Below are positions 50,443 to 60,014 of a stretch of 64,000 nucleotides of DNA, one piece after another. Each line of letters opens with the position of its first letter. Positions within the stretch are counted from its first letter, which is position 1. Position numbers and translations under genes: made by a program. The DNA comes from Streptomyces sp. YIM 121038. GTDB taxonomy: Bacteria; Actinomycetota; Actinomycetes; Streptomycetales; Streptomycetaceae. The stretch lies in NCBI RefSeq assembly GCF_006088715.1, contig NZ_CP030771.1, positions 6,467,501 to 6,531,500 of the forward strand, read 5' to 3'. The notes beneath the pieces are model-generated. The model saw only the letters and a list, made by a program, of their open reading frames with translations. It made no database searches and was not told the origin of the DNA.

Positions 50443-50964
50443 TTACTTGGAGTAAGTCCGAGGTGGAATTCTGTCCACTTCTGTTCGTCAATATCCGGAT
50501 CATTCCGGTCTGTTGGAACCACCGTGTGTCGCTGATCGACGCCACGCCGTCAGGCTTCGGTTATCCGACCGTTACCGGCCAGTAATGAACCCCCTTGTGC
50601 GGGCGCCGAGAATGCACCACGATCGGCCACGCTCGGTCCATTGCCCGCAGCCCGACGGCCAGTCGGGAGACGGGTTTTCTGGGTCCCCACCGAGTAGGCC
50701 GGCGGCGCCGTCGCCGGTCTGGGACAGGGGGGTCTCTGCCCGTAGTCGCGGCAGGGCCTGTCCCGGCAGGGTTGTGCGTGATGAGTCAGGCGCGACCAGT
50801 GGTTGTCGCTCGGGGGCGATCGCCGGTGCCCCAGGCGCGATGCGTGCCTGGCGACACGGGCGCTCTCCTGACCGAGGACGTAGCACTTCTCCCATCCCCG
50901 CTCCGCTGAACCGACCCCTCGGGACCAGTGGGACGGAGATGTACGTCCGAGAAGGAGGAAAGTC
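50443..50964. other. long leader/intergenic region before the DUF6230 operon
   Basis: No gene with coding character is seen on either strand; open frames here have no usual third-position GC pattern or recognisable domain. The AT-richer stretch at 50443-50600 and a plain AGAAGGAGGAAAG site just before 50965 suggest promoter(s) and a long 5' leader. Confidence 0.5.
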
Positions 50965-51591
50965 ATGGAGTCCGTGGCTCGTGGCGGAACCAGATGGAAG
51001 CGGTTCGCCGTGGTCATGGTGCCGAGCGTCGCGGCGACGGCCGCGATAGGCGTGGCCCTCTCGCAGGGTGCGCTCGCGGCATCGTTCAGTGTGTCCGGTC
51101 AGCAGTTCAAGGTGACCGCGAAGGAACTCAACGGCACGGGATTCGTCCAGTACGGGGCGATGGACGTCGGCAATTCGGGCAAGCATCCGGTCGCCGTCGT
51201 CGGCATGGATTCGGCGAAGATCACCAATCTCTGCCAGTCCGTCGTCGTTCCGGTCCCGCTCTTCGGCGATGTGTCGATGAAGCTCAAGGCCGGTGGCGGC
51301 GATGAGCCCGTCCGGGCCAAGAAGCTCTTCATCGACGCCGACGACCTGCGCGCCAACGCGACGTTCACCAACGTCGACATCGGTGTCTCGGTCGACCGCA
51401 CGACGAAGGGCCCCGGTCCGAACCCGCAGGACAAGCCGGGCAAGCAGTACGTCCCGGACTCGTTCGCGCAGCAGGCCGAGAAGGTGCGCTTCACCGATGT
51501 GAAGCAGCGCGCGTGGGCGACCAGCGCGGGCACCTTCAAGCTCTCCGGCCTGCACATGTCGGTCCAGAAGGGCAAGCACGAGTGCTACTGA
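50965..51591 (+). CDS. DUF6230 secreted protein
   Basis: A 208-residue protein recognised as DUF6230 (sometimes labelled cholesterol esterase, without evidence I know of). Signal/anchor helix VVMVPSVAATAAIGVALSQG, cleavage near GALAASF, then a beta-rich domain with FVQYGAMDVGNSGKHPVAVV and a late Cys (HECY). Very strong ribosome binding site. First gene of a three-gene group with DUF6114 and an acidic protein. Extracytoplasmic; role unknown. Confidence 0.85.
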   Translation: MESVARGGTRWKRFAVVMVPSVAATAAIGVALSQGALAASFSVSGQQFKVTAKELNGTGFVQYGAMDVGNSGKHPVAVVGMDSAKITNLCQSVVVPVPLFGDVSMKLKAGGGDEPVRAKKLFIDADDLRANATFTNVDIGVSVDRTTKGPGPNPQDKPGKQYVPDSFAQQAEKVRFTDVKQRAWATSAGTFKLSGLHMSVQKGKHECY

Positions 51592-51798
51592 GGCGGTCGT
51601 CGTCTCGGTCTCCCCAGTCCCCCTCATCCGCTTCGCTCCACCGAGCCGCAGCGGGGACCACGGCCGAGGCCATCACCGGCTGAGCCGCACTCGTCGCGCT
51701 GAACGGCCGGGCGCGGGGGCGCCACGTCTTCAACCAGCCGTCCCCGTGCCCGCATCCGACACACAGAACCAAACGCCATACCCGAGGAGCTGTACGAC

Positions 51799-52374
51799 AT
51801 GAGCGCCGAAGCGCAAGTGGGCCTTGGTAGCAAGCTTGGCCGGATGCGCCGGGGTTTCCGGGGGTGGCGCGGTCAGCGCCCGTTCTGGGGTGGCCTGCTG
51901 ACGCTGCTCGGCGGCATCCCGATCATGTACTTCCCGTACGCGAACCTCACGCTCGGCACACTGACCATCCGGATGGCGACCACCGCCGGGGCCGGATCGC
52001 TGATCATCGGCGTGCTGTTGGTCGTGCTCGGCCTGACCATGTGGTTCCAGCCGCAGTCCCGCGTGTTCGCGGGCGTCGCGGCGATCCTGCTCGCCCTGGT
52101 CTCCCTGGTGGTCTCCAACTTCGGCGGCTTCGTCATGGGCTTCCTGCTCGCCCTCGTCGGCGGCGCGCTCGGCATCTCCTGGGTGCACGAGAAGCCACAG
52201 AAGCCCGTCAGACGGCGCGCGAAGGCGCCGGACACCGGGGGCTACGCCGGTGGCACCCCCCAGGCGGCGGCGGGGGCCGCGCCCGAGGCGGCGCCCGGGG
52301 CGGGCGGCACGACCGATGACTTGTCAGGAACGAGCCCGAGCAACGGGACGAACGGGAGGCACCGTGCCGACTGA
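51799..52374 (+). CDS. DUF6114 membrane protein
   Basis: A 191-residue protein with four hydrophobic helices (~30-50, 55-77, 83-103 and 105-123), family DUF6114: RPFWGGLLTLLGGIPIMYFP, GSLIIGVLLVVLGLTMWFQP. The C-terminal 60 residues are a Pro/Ala/Gly-rich soluble tail. ATG 51799. The next gene's GTG overlaps its 3' end. 207 bp after the DUF6230 gene, with no clear terminator, so operonic. Confidence 0.85.
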   Translation: MSAEAQVGLGSKLGRMRRGFRGWRGQRPFWGGLLTLLGGIPIMYFPYANLTLGTLTIRMATTAGAGSLIIGVLLVVLGLTMWFQPQSRVFAGVAAILLALVSLVVSNFGGFVMGFLLALVGGALGISWVHEKPQKPVRRRAKAPDTGGYAGGTPQAAAGAAPEAAPGAGGTTDDLSGTSPSNGTNGRHRAD

Positions 52375-53815
52375 CGAGGTGCGCCGCGGGACCGATGCGG
52401 TCACGTCCCGTGTGAGAACGGGGCCGCGCCACGCGGCCCCCAGGAAGCCGCTGTTGACTCGTGTACCCGTCGGCAAGGCGATCGCCCTCGCGGCCATGCC
52501 CACCGCCGTCCTCATGGGGATGGGGCTGACGCCGCAGCTTGCACAGGCGAAGCCCGGTGTGCCCGAGAACCCCTTCCAGGACGGGCCGTGCGTGACGGCT
52601 CCCGACGAGCCGTCCAAGGACGCCGAGAACGCGGAGAAGGCCGAGAAGGCCGAGAAGGACGCCGCCGACAAGGCCGCCGCGGAGAAGGCCGAGCGCGAGG
52701 CCGCGCGCAAGAAGCAGGCCGAGGACGCGCGGAAGCGGGCCGAGGACGCGCGGAAGAAGCCCGACGAGAAGGGCGACGCGGACCAGCCGTCGCCTTCGCC
52801 GTCCGCGGAGACTCCCGAGAGGGCGCAGCCGTCACCGTCCGCCGGTGCGGACAAGGGCGACGGGGCCGACAAGGCCGAGGACGGCACCAAGGCTCCGGAG
52901 TCGGAGCCGTCCGAGCCCGCCGACCCGCTGGACCCGCTGGGTGTCGGCGACGCCCTCAAGGACCTCCTGACGCCGGACGGGCCCGAGAAGGAGTCCCCGC
53001 GGGGCAAGGACGGCAAGGACGGCGGCGACGAGGACGCCCAGGAGGTCAGGGGCGACGGCAGCCGGGACGGCAGGGCCACCAGGCCGGTCGAGGACACCGT
53101 CGACAAGGCGAAGGACACCGCCGAGGACCTCCGGGACAAGGCCGACGACAAGGCCGACGACAAGGCCGACGACGAGGCCGACGACAAGGCCGAGGACAAG
53201 GACGCCGAGGACAAGGACACCGCCGACAAGGACGCCGACGGCAAGGACGAGGCCGACGACGCCGACGGCAAGAAGGACGGGGCCGACCCGGAGGAGTCGA
53301 AGGACCCCATGGCCCCGGACGAGAACGGCAAGAAGCCGTTCCCGTGCGTCGTGGAGAAGAAGGTGGACGGCGACGACGAGCAGTCGCCCGCGCCGATCCC
53401 GAACCAGCCGTGGCACCTGGAGGCCAGCTCCCTGCTGCTCAAGGGGGCCGACTACAAGGGCGTCGTGAACCTGAAGATGCCCAACGGCCAGACCAAGCAG
53501 GCGCTGAAGTACGTCATCAGCGGCGGCACGGACATCGGGGACCTGCACCAGATCGTCGACGGTCCGGGCGGCAAGAAGTACCACGTCCAGGCCGCCGAGG
53601 GCTCCATGTCCACGATCCGCAACGGCGACACGACGATGTACACCGAGCGCATCTCGGGCAATCTGTTCGGCCTGATCCCGGTCACCTTCGACCCGGAGCA
53701 CCCGCCGCCCCTGAACCTGCCGCTGATCTACTTCACCCATGTGAAGGTCCAGCAGGCGGGCCAGTTCGGCGGCGACCTCACCATCCCCGGCCTGCACCAG
53801 TCGATCACCGACTGA
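52364..53815 (+). CDS. secreted acidic repeat protein with conserved C-terminal beta domain
   Basis: A 483-residue protein. Signal/anchor at ~35-60 (GKAIALAAMPTAVLMGMGLT), then ~250 residues of Lys/Glu/Ala/Asp low complexity (AEKAEKAEKDAADKAAAEKA; KADDKADDKADDEADDKAED), then a folded domain from ~340 (QPWHLEASSLLLKGADYKGV) to the end, including LKYVISGGTDIGDLHQIVDG and YTERISGNLFGLIPVTFDPE. GTG 52364 after GGGAGGC, overlapping the DUF6114 stop. The last domain resembles that of the DUF6230 partner in outline only. Probably wall-spanning, with the folded part outside. Confidence 0.82.
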   Translation: MPTDEVRRGTDAVTSRVRTGPRHAAPRKPLLTRVPVGKAIALAAMPTAVLMGMGLTPQLAQAKPGVPENPFQDGPCVTAPDEPSKDAENAEKAEKAEKDAADKAAAEKAEREAARKKQAEDARKRAEDARKKPDEKGDADQPSPSPSAETPERAQPSPSAGADKGDGADKAEDGTKAPESEPSEPADPLDPLGVGDALKDLLTPDGPEKESPRGKDGKDGGDEDAQEVRGDGSRDGRATRPVEDTVDKAKDTAEDLRDKADDKADDKADDEADDKAEDKDAEDKDTADKDADGKDEADDADGKKDGADPEESKDPMAPDENGKKPFPCVVEKKVDGDDEQSPAPIPNQPWHLEASSLLLKGADYKGVVNLKMPNGQTKQALKYVISGGTDIGDLHQIVDGPGGKKYHVQAAEGSMSTIRNGDTTMYTERISGNLFGLIPVTFDPEHPPPLNLPLIYFTHVKVQQAGQFGGDLTIPGLHQSITD

Positions 53816-53834
53816 GGCGGGGCGGGGCGAGGAC

Positions 53835-53880
53835 GACGGAAGCGGAGGGTGCCCCGGCCGGGGCACCCTCCGCTTCCGTC
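53835..53880. terminator. bidirectional terminator, 23-bp perfect palindrome
   Basis: 46 bp, both arms perfectly complementary, between the acidic-protein gene and convergent pyk. Confidence 0.93.
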
Positions 53881-53896
53881 ATGCGGCGGTGGCGGC

Positions 53897-55327
53897 TCAG
53901 TCGCGGCAGCCGTTGCCCAGGTGGTGCACCCGGACCATGTTCGTGGTGCCGGGGACGCCGGGGGGCGAGCCCGCGGTGATGACCATGGTGTCGCCCTCGT
54001 TGTAGCGCTTGAGCTTGAGCAGCTCGGCGTCCACGAGCTCGACCATCTCGTCCGTGTTGTCGACGTGCGGGACGACGAAGGACTCCACGCCCCAGCTCAG
54101 CGCGAGCTGGTTGCGGGTCTCCTGGTCCGTGGTGAAGGCCAGGATCGGCTGGGCCGCGCGGTAGCGGGACAGGCGGCGGGCGGTGTCACCGGACTTGGTG
54201 AAGGCCACCAGCGCCTTGCCGTTGAGGAAGTCCGCGATCTCGCAGGCGGCACGGGCCACCGAACCGCCCTGCGTCCGCGGCTTCTTGCCGGGCACCAGCG
54301 GCTGCAGGCCCTTGGAGAGGAGCTCCTCCTCCGCGGCCGTGACGATCTTCGACATGGTCTTGACCGTCTCGATCGGGTACGCGCCCACGCTGGACTCGGC
54401 CGACAGCATGACCGCGTCCGCGCCGTCCAGGATCGCGTTGGCGACGTCGGACGCCTCGGCGCGCGTGGGGCGGGAGTTGGTGATCATCGACTCCATCATC
54501 TGGGTCGCGACGATCACCGGCTTGGCGTTGCGGCGGCACATCTCCACGAGGCGCTTCTGCACCATCGGGACCTTTTCGAGGGGGTACTCGACGGCGAGGT
54601 CGCCGCGCGCGACCATGACGCCGTCGAAGGCCGCCACGACGTCCGCCATGTTCTCGACGGCCTGCGGCTTCTCCACCTTGGCGATGACGGGGACCCGGCG
54701 GCCCTCCTCGTCCATCACCTTGTGGACGTCCTTCACGTCGTCCGCGTCGCGCACGAAGGACAGGGCGACCATGTCGCAGCCCATCGCCAGGGCGAAGCGC
54801 AGGTCGTCGATGTCCTTCTCGGAGAGCGCGGGCACGTTCACGGCCGCGCCGGGCAGGTTGATGCCCTTGTGGTCCGAGATGACGCCGCCCTCGACGACGA
54901 TCGTCTTGACGCGCGGGCCGTCGATCTCGACGACCTTCAGCTCGACGTTGCCGTCGTTGATGAGGACCTGGTCGCCCTTGGTGACGTCACCGGGCAGGCC
55001 CTTGTACGTCGTGCCGCAGATCGACTTGTCACCGGGCACGTCCTCGGTGGTGATGGTGAACTCGTCCCCGCGCACCAGCTCGACCGGGCCCTCGGCGAAG
55101 GTCTCCAGGCGGATCTTCGGGCCCTGGAGGTCGGCGAGGACGCCGATGGCGCGACCGGTGCGCTCCGCCGCGGCCCGGACGCGGTCGTACCGCCCCTGGT
55201 GCTCGGCGTGCGTGCCGTGGCTGAAGTTGAAGCGGGCCACGTTCATGCCGGCCTCGATCAGCGAGACGAGCTGGTCCTCGGAGTCGACGGCGGGACCCAG
55301 GGTGCAGACGATTTTGGAACGGCGCAT
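53897..55327 (-). CDS. pyk: pyruvate kinase
   Basis: A 476-residue enzyme making pyruvate and ATP from PEP and ADP. MRRSKIVCTLGPAVDSEDQL, MNVARFNFSHG, ADLQGPKIRLE, the K-E motif VIAKVEKPQAVEN and MVARGDLAVEYP are intact; TQMMESMITNSRPTRAEASD is the substrate loop. GDLAVE has Ala instead of the usual Gly. The C-terminal effector domain ends HHLGNGCRD. ATG 55327. Downstream of ackA, but a palindrome in the gap suggests its own control. In S. coelicolor this is one of two pyk genes (SCO5423). Confidence 0.96.
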   Translation of the reverse strand: MRRSKIVCTLGPAVDSEDQLVSLIEAGMNVARFNFSHGTHAEHQGRYDRVRAAAERTGRAIGVLADLQGPKIRLETFAEGPVELVRGDEFTITTEDVPGDKSICGTTYKGLPGDVTKGDQVLINDGNVELKVVEIDGPRVKTIVVEGGVISDHKGINLPGAAVNVPALSEKDIDDLRFALAMGCDMVALSFVRDADDVKDVHKVMDEEGRRVPVIAKVEKPQAVENMADVVAAFDGVMVARGDLAVEYPLEKVPMVQKRLVEMCRRNAKPVIVATQMMESMITNSRPTRAEASDVANAILDGADAVMLSAESSVGAYPIETVKTMSKIVTAAEEELLSKGLQPLVPGKKPRTQGGSVARAACEIADFLNGKALVAFTKSGDTARRLSRYRAAQPILAFTTDQETRNQLALSWGVESFVVPHVDNTDEMVELVDAELLKLKRYNEGDTMVITAGSPPGVPGTTNMVRVHHLGNGCRD

Positions 55328-55355
55328 GAGGGCGATCCTATCGGTTTGTTTCGCT

Positions 55356-55369
55356 ACGGAATATTCCGT
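55356..55369. promoter_or_regulatory. 14-bp perfect palindrome upstream of pyk
   Basis: ACGGAATATTCCGT, 28 bp before the pyk ATG in the 74-bp gap after ackA. The AT-rich core is unusual here; it is either an operator or overlaps a -10 region. Confidence 0.7.
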
Positions 55370-55401
55370 CTGGCGGAAGATACAAATGGGCGCGGGGGTG
55401 C

Positions 55402-56613
55402 TCAGCTGTTCTTTCCTGCCAGTGCATAAGTCTGCGTGGCGATTTCCAGTTCTTCGTCGGTCGGCACGACCGCGACCTTCACCCGGGCGTACTCGGGGGA
55501 GATCAGCCGGGGCTCGTCGGAGCGCACCGCGTTGAGGCCGCCGTCCACCGCGAGGCCCAGTTCCTCGAGGCCCGCCACGGCGGCCTCGCGCACCGGCGCC
55601 GCGTTCTCGCCGACGCCCGCCGTGAAGGCGATGGCGTCCACCGTGCCGAGAACCGCGTAATAGGCGCCGATGTACTTCTTCAGCCGGTGAATGTAGATGT
55701 CGAAGGCGAGCCGCGCCGCTTCGTCGCCCTCGTCGATCCGGCGGCGGATCTCCCGCATGTCGTTGTCGCCGCACAGGCCGATAAGGCCGCTCTTCTTGTT
55801 GAGGAGCGTGTCGATTTCGTCGATGGAAAGGCCGCCGACCCGCGCCAGATGGAAGATCACGGCGGGATCCATGTCCCCGGAGCGCGTACCCATCACGAGC
55901 CCCTCCAAAGGCGTCAGACCCATGGAGGTGTCCACGCACCGGCCGCCGCGCACGGCGGACGCGGAGGCGCCGTTGCCGAGGTGCAGCACGATGACGTTCA
56001 CGTCCTCGGGGGCCTTGCCGAGCAGCTCCGCGGTGGCTCGCGACACGTACGCGTGCGAGGTGCCGTGGAAGCCGTACCGGCGCACGCGGTGCGCGTCGGC
56101 CGTGGCCACGTCCATCGCGTAGCGGGCGGCCGACTCCGGCATCGTCGTGTGGAAGGCGGTGTCGAAGACCGCGACCTGGGGCAGGTCGGGGCGGAGCGCC
56201 CGGGCCGTGCGGATGCCGGTGATGTTGGCGGGGTTGTGCAGCGGGGCCACCGGCACCAGGCGCTCGATCTCGGCGAGCACCGCGTCGTCGATGACCGTGG
56301 GCTCGGTGAACTTCAGGCCGCCGTGCACGACCCGGTGGCCGATCGCGGCCAGCTCGGGCGAGTCCAGGCCGAGCCCGTCCGCGGCCAGCTCCTCGGCGAC
56401 GGCCTTCAGCGCGGCCTCGTGGTCGGCGATCGGCCCGGTGCGCTCGCGCTCGGCGCCGCCGCCCGTCAGCGGGGTGTGCTTGAGCCGCGAGGTCTCCTCG
56501 CCGATGCGCTCGACGAGGCCCATGGCCAGGCGCCGTGAGTCCGCCATGTCGAGCAGCTGGTACTTCACCGACGACGAGCCGGAGTTGAGGACGAGGACAC
56601 GGGTGGAGCTCAC
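55402..56613 (-). CDS. ackA: acetate kinase
   Basis: A 403-residue ASKHA kinase: VLVLNSGSSSVKYQLLDM, GHRVVHGG with catalytic Arg, VFDTAFHTTMPESAARYAMD with catalytic Asp, HLGNGASASAV and GTRSGDMDPAVIFHL. Converts acetyl phosphate and ADP to acetate and ATP. GTG 56613 overlaps the pta stop (GTGA), so pta-ackA is translationally coupled. Complete. Confidence 0.97.
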   Translation of the reverse strand: MSSTRVLVLNSGSSSVKYQLLDMADSRRLAMGLVERIGEETSRLKHTPLTGGGAERERTGPIADHEAALKAVAEELAADGLGLDSPELAAIGHRVVHGGLKFTEPTVIDDAVLAEIERLVPVAPLHNPANITGIRTARALRPDLPQVAVFDTAFHTTMPESAARYAMDVATADAHRVRRYGFHGTSHAYVSRATAELLGKAPEDVNVIVLHLGNGASASAVRGGRCVDTSMGLTPLEGLVMGTRSGDMDPAVIFHLARVGGLSIDEIDTLLNKKSGLIGLCGDNDMREIRRRIDEGDEAARLAFDIYIHRLKKYIGAYYAVLGTVDAIAFTAGVGENAAPVREAAVAGLEELGLAVDGGLNAVRSDEPRLISPEYARVKVAVVPTDEELEIATQTYALAGKNS

Positions 56614-58709
56614 TGGGGGGCCTTCTCGGTGGGGGACTGGGTGGGGGTCTGGGCCTGGATCGCCGTGATGGCGACGGTGTTCACGATGTCCTGGACGAGC
56701 GCGCCGCGGGACAGGTCGTTGACCGGCTTGCGCAGGCCCTGGAGCACCGGGCCGACGGCGATCGCGCCGGCCGAGCGCTGCACGGCCTTGTAGGTGTTGT
56801 TGCCGGTGTTCAGGTCCGGGAAGACCAGGACGCTGGCCTGGCCCGCGACGTCGGAGCCGGGCAGCTTCGTGGCGGCCACCGACGGCTCGACGGCGGCGTC
56901 GTACTGGATCGGGCCCTCGATCTTCAGGTCCGGGCGCTGGCCGCGGACCAGCTCGGTGGCCTCGCGGACCTTGTCGACGTCGGCGCCCGAGCCGGAGGTG
57001 CCGGTGGAGTACGACAGCATCGCGATGCGCGGCTCGACGCCGAACTGCTCGGCCGTGCCCGCCGACTGGACGGCGATGTCCGCGAGCTGCGTGGCGTTCG
57101 GATCGGGGTTGACCGCGCAGTCGCCGTACACGAGGACCTTGTCGGCCAGGCACATGAAGAACACCGACGACACGATCGACGCGTCCGGCTTGGTCTTGAT
57201 GATCTCGAAGGCGGGGCGGATGGTCGCGGCCGTGGAGTGCACGGAGCCGGACACCATGCCGTCGGCGAGGCCGCCCTGCACCATCAGCGTGCCGAAGTAG
57301 TTCACGTCGGCCACCACGTCGTACGCCAGCTCCACGGTCACGCCCTTGTGGGCGCGCAGGCGCGCGTACTCCTCGGCGAAGCCCTGGCGCAGCTCGGAGG
57401 TCTGCGGGTCGACGAGCTGGGAGTCCGCGAGGTCCACACCGAGGTCGGCGGCCTTCTTGCGGATGGTCTCCGCGGGGCCGAGCAGCGTCAGGTCGCACAC
57501 GCCGCGGCGCAGCAGGACGTCGGCGGCGCGCAGCACGCGCTCCTCGGTGCCCTCGGGGAGGACGACGCGGCGGCGGTCGGCGCGGGCCCGCTCCAGGAGC
57601 TTGTGCTCGAACATCATCGGCGTGACGCGGTCGCTGCCGGACACCGCAAGGCGGGCCAGGAGCTCGGCGGTGTCGATGTGCCGCTCGAAGACGCCGAGGG
57701 CGGTCTCCGCCTTGCGCGGCGTCGCCGCGTTCAGCTTGCCCTCCAGGGCGAACAGCTCGCCCGCCGTCGGGAAGGAGCCCCCGGCGACGGCGATCACGGG
57801 CGTGCCGGGCGCGAGCCGGTCGGCCAGGCGCAGGATCTCCGGGCCCGGCTGCTCGTTCAGGGTGAGCAGGACGCCCGCTATCGGCGGGGTGCCCGCGCTG
57901 TGCGCGGCGAGCGCGCCGACGACCAGGTCGGCGCGGTCGCCGGGGGTGACGACCATGCAGCCCGGGGTCAGGGCGTTCAGGAAGGTCGGCAGCATCGCGC
58001 CGCCGAAGACGAAGTCGAGGGCGTCCCGGGCCAGGCCCGAGTCGTCGCCGAGGAGGACCCGGCCGCCGAGCGCGTGGGTGATCTGCGCGACGGTCGGCGC
58101 GGCCAGGGCGGGCTCGTCGGGCAGCACGTAGCAGGGCACCGGCAGGCTCGCGGCGAGGCGCTCCTGGATCTCGGCGCGGTCGGCGGGGGCCACGCGGTTG
58201 GTGACCATCGCGAGCACGTCGCAGCCCAGGGCCTCGTAGGCGCGGTAGGCGTTGCGGGTCTCGGCGCGCACCGACTCGGCGGTCTGGTTCTTGCCGCCGA
58301 CGACGCCGAGGACGGACGCGCCGAACTCGTTCGCGAGCCGGGCGTTGAGCGACAGCTCGTCGGGCAGCTGGGTGGCGGCGAAGTCGGTGCCGAGGACCAG
58401 GACCACGTCGTACGCGCGCGCGACCTCGTGGAAGCGGTCGACGAGCTGGGAGACCAGCTCGTCGGTGCCCTTCTCGGCCTGGAGCGCGGACGCCTCGTGG
58501 TAGTCCATGCCGTACACGGACGCCGGGTCCTGCGAGAGCCGGTAGCGGGCACGCAGGAGCTCGAACAGCCGGTCCGGTCCGTCGTGGACGAGCGGGCGGA
58601 AGACGCCCACGCGGTCCACCTGGCGGGTCAGGAGTTCCATGACTCCCAGCTCGACGACCTGGCGGCCGTCGCCCCGGTCGATCCCGGTCACGTACACGCT
58701 GCGCGTCAC
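56610..58709 (-). CDS. pta: phosphate acetyltransferase (long form)
   Basis: A 699-residue Pta with N-terminal P-loop-like domain (VYVTGIDRGDGRQVVELGVM; DRTGG type), a DRTGG middle region and the C-terminal catalytic PTA_PTB domain (ERARADRRRVVLPEGTEERV, GLADGMVSGSVHSTAATIRP, GDCAVNPDPNATQLADIAVQ, MLSYSTGTSGSG). GTG 58709 after GGAGAG chosen. Makes acetyl phosphate; first gene of pta-ackA. Divergent from pfkA across ~200 bp. Confidence 0.96.
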   Translation of the reverse strand: MTRSVYVTGIDRGDGRQVVELGVMELLTRQVDRVGVFRPLVHDGPDRLFELLRARYRLSQDPASVYGMDYHEASALQAEKGTDELVSQLVDRFHEVARAYDVVLVLGTDFAATQLPDELSLNARLANEFGASVLGVVGGKNQTAESVRAETRNAYRAYEALGCDVLAMVTNRVAPADRAEIQERLAASLPVPCYVLPDEPALAAPTVAQITHALGGRVLLGDDSGLARDALDFVFGGAMLPTFLNALTPGCMVVTPGDRADLVVGALAAHSAGTPPIAGVLLTLNEQPGPEILRLADRLAPGTPVIAVAGGSFPTAGELFALEGKLNAATPRKAETALGVFERHIDTAELLARLAVSGSDRVTPMMFEHKLLERARADRRRVVLPEGTEERVLRAADVLLRRGVCDLTLLGPAETIRKKAADLGVDLADSQLVDPQTSELRQGFAEEYARLRAHKGVTVELAYDVVADVNYFGTLMVQGGLADGMVSGSVHSTAATIRPAFEIIKTKPDASIVSSVFFMCLADKVLVYGDCAVNPDPNATQLADIAVQSAGTAEQFGVEPRIAMLSYSTGTSGSGADVDKVREATELVRGQRPDLKIEGPIQYDAAVEPSVAATKLPGSDVAGQASVLVFPDLNTGNNTYKAVQRSAGAIAVGPVLQGLRKPVNDLSRGALVQDIVNTVAITAIQAQTPTQSPTEKAPQ

Positions 58710-58806
58710 GCGTGCTCTCCGTTTCTTCTCGGTCTTCCCTGGTGAGGAGGGGGAGGGCAGCTCCGGCAGCGCCGGAAAATCACCCGATATTGTTGGTCGT
58801 GCCCTC

Positions 58807-58835
58807 TTGACAATACCTCTGCGGCTGGCTAAGTC
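58807..58835 (+). promoter_or_regulatory. pfkA promoter candidate
   Basis: TTGACA (58807-58812), 17-bp spacer, TAAGTC (58830-58835), ~74 bp before the pfkA start. One of the best sigma-HrdB-like matches in the window. Confidence 0.7.
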
Positions 58836-58908
58836 GCAGGCTGGCCGAACGCCGTGGAACAATCGGACCGGCTCACAGGAAGCAACAGCGAGCAGGAGAC
58901 ACAGCGCG

Positions 58909-59934
58909 ATGCGTATCGGAATTCTCACCGCGGGCGGCGACTGCCCGGGCCTCAACGCAGTGATCCGGTCGGTCGTGCACCGAGCGGTCACCAACTACGG
59001 CGACGAGGTCATCGGCTTCGAGGACGGCTACGCGGGTCTGCTCGACGGCCGCTACCGGACCCTGGACCTGAACGCGGTGAGCGGCATCCTCTCCCGCGGC
59101 GGAACGATCCTCGGCTCCTCCCGCCTGGAGCGCGCCCGCTTCCGCGCCGCCTGCGACAACGCCAAGGACCTGATCGAGAAGAGCGGCTTCGACGCGCTCA
59201 TCCCGATCGGCGGCGAGGGCACGCTGACCGCGGCGAAGATGCTCCACGAGGCCGGGGTACCCGTCGTGGGCGTGCCCAAGACCATCGACAACGACATCTC
59301 CTCCACGGACCGCACCTTCGGCTTCGACACGGCCGTCGGCGTGGCCACCGAGGCCATGGACCGGCTGAAGACCACCGCCGAGTCCCACCAGCGCGTGATG
59401 GTCGTCGAGGTCATGGGGCGGCACGCGGGCTGGATCGCCCTGGAGTCCGGCATGGCGGGCGGCGCCCACGGCATCTGCCTGCCCGAGCGGCCCTTCGACC
59501 CGGCCGACCTGGTCAAGATGGTCGAGGAGCGGTTCGCGCGCGGCAAGAAGTTCGCGGTGATCTGCGTCGCCGAGGGCGCGCACCCCGCCGACGGCACCAT
59601 GGACTACGGCAAGGGCGCCATCGACCAGTTCGGCCACGAGCGCTTCCAGGGCATCGGCACGGCCCTCGCCTACGAGCTGGAGAAGCGGCTCGGCAAGGAG
59701 GCCAAGCCGGTCATCCTCGGCCACGTCCAGCGCGGCGGCACGCCCACCGCGTACGACCGCGTCCTCGCCACCCGCTTCGGCTGGCACGCCGTCGAGGCCG
59801 TGCACCGCGGCGACTACGGCCGCATGACCGCGCTGCGCGGCACGGACATCGAGATGGTGCCGCTCGCCGAGGCCGTGACGGAGCTCAAGACGGTCCCGAA
59901 GGACCGGATGGACGAGGCGGAGTCGGTCTTCTAG
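58909..59934 (+). CDS. pfkA: 6-phosphofructokinase
   Basis: A 341-residue ATP-type PFK: GILTAGGDCPGLNAVIRSVV, GGEGT at the ATP loop, PKTIDNDI with catalytic Asp, MGRHAGWIAL and HVQRGGTPTAYDRVLATRFG. At the two positions that separate ATP from PPi enzymes it has Gly (GGEGT) with Lys (PKTIDND), the mixed pattern seen in Streptomyces ATP-dependent PFKs. CAGGAGA ribosome binding site. Divergent from pta. Glycolytic partner of pyk in this cluster. Confidence 0.96.
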   Translation: MRIGILTAGGDCPGLNAVIRSVVHRAVTNYGDEVIGFEDGYAGLLDGRYRTLDLNAVSGILSRGGTILGSSRLERARFRAACDNAKDLIEKSGFDALIPIGGEGTLTAAKMLHEAGVPVVGVPKTIDNDISSTDRTFGFDTAVGVATEAMDRLKTTAESHQRVMVVEVMGRHAGWIALESGMAGGAHGICLPERPFDPADLVKMVEERFARGKKFAVICVAEGAHPADGTMDYGKGAIDQFGHERFQGIGTALAYELEKRLGKEAKPVILGHVQRGGTPTAYDRVLATRFGWHAVEAVHRGDYGRMTALRGTDIEMVPLAEAVTELKTVPKDRMDEAESVF

Positions 59935-60014
59935 AGCTTCCGGGTATCTGGTTTCCGACTTTCCAGAACGTTCCATCCAGAGCGGAAACAGATGGTGCCG
60001 CCGCCCTCGGCTGT

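Noticed and set aside
50550-51017. Minus-strand frame of 155 codons in the DUF6230 leader
   Set aside because: Arg/Pro/Ser-rich, no recognisable fold, weak third-position bias; treated as non-coding leader.
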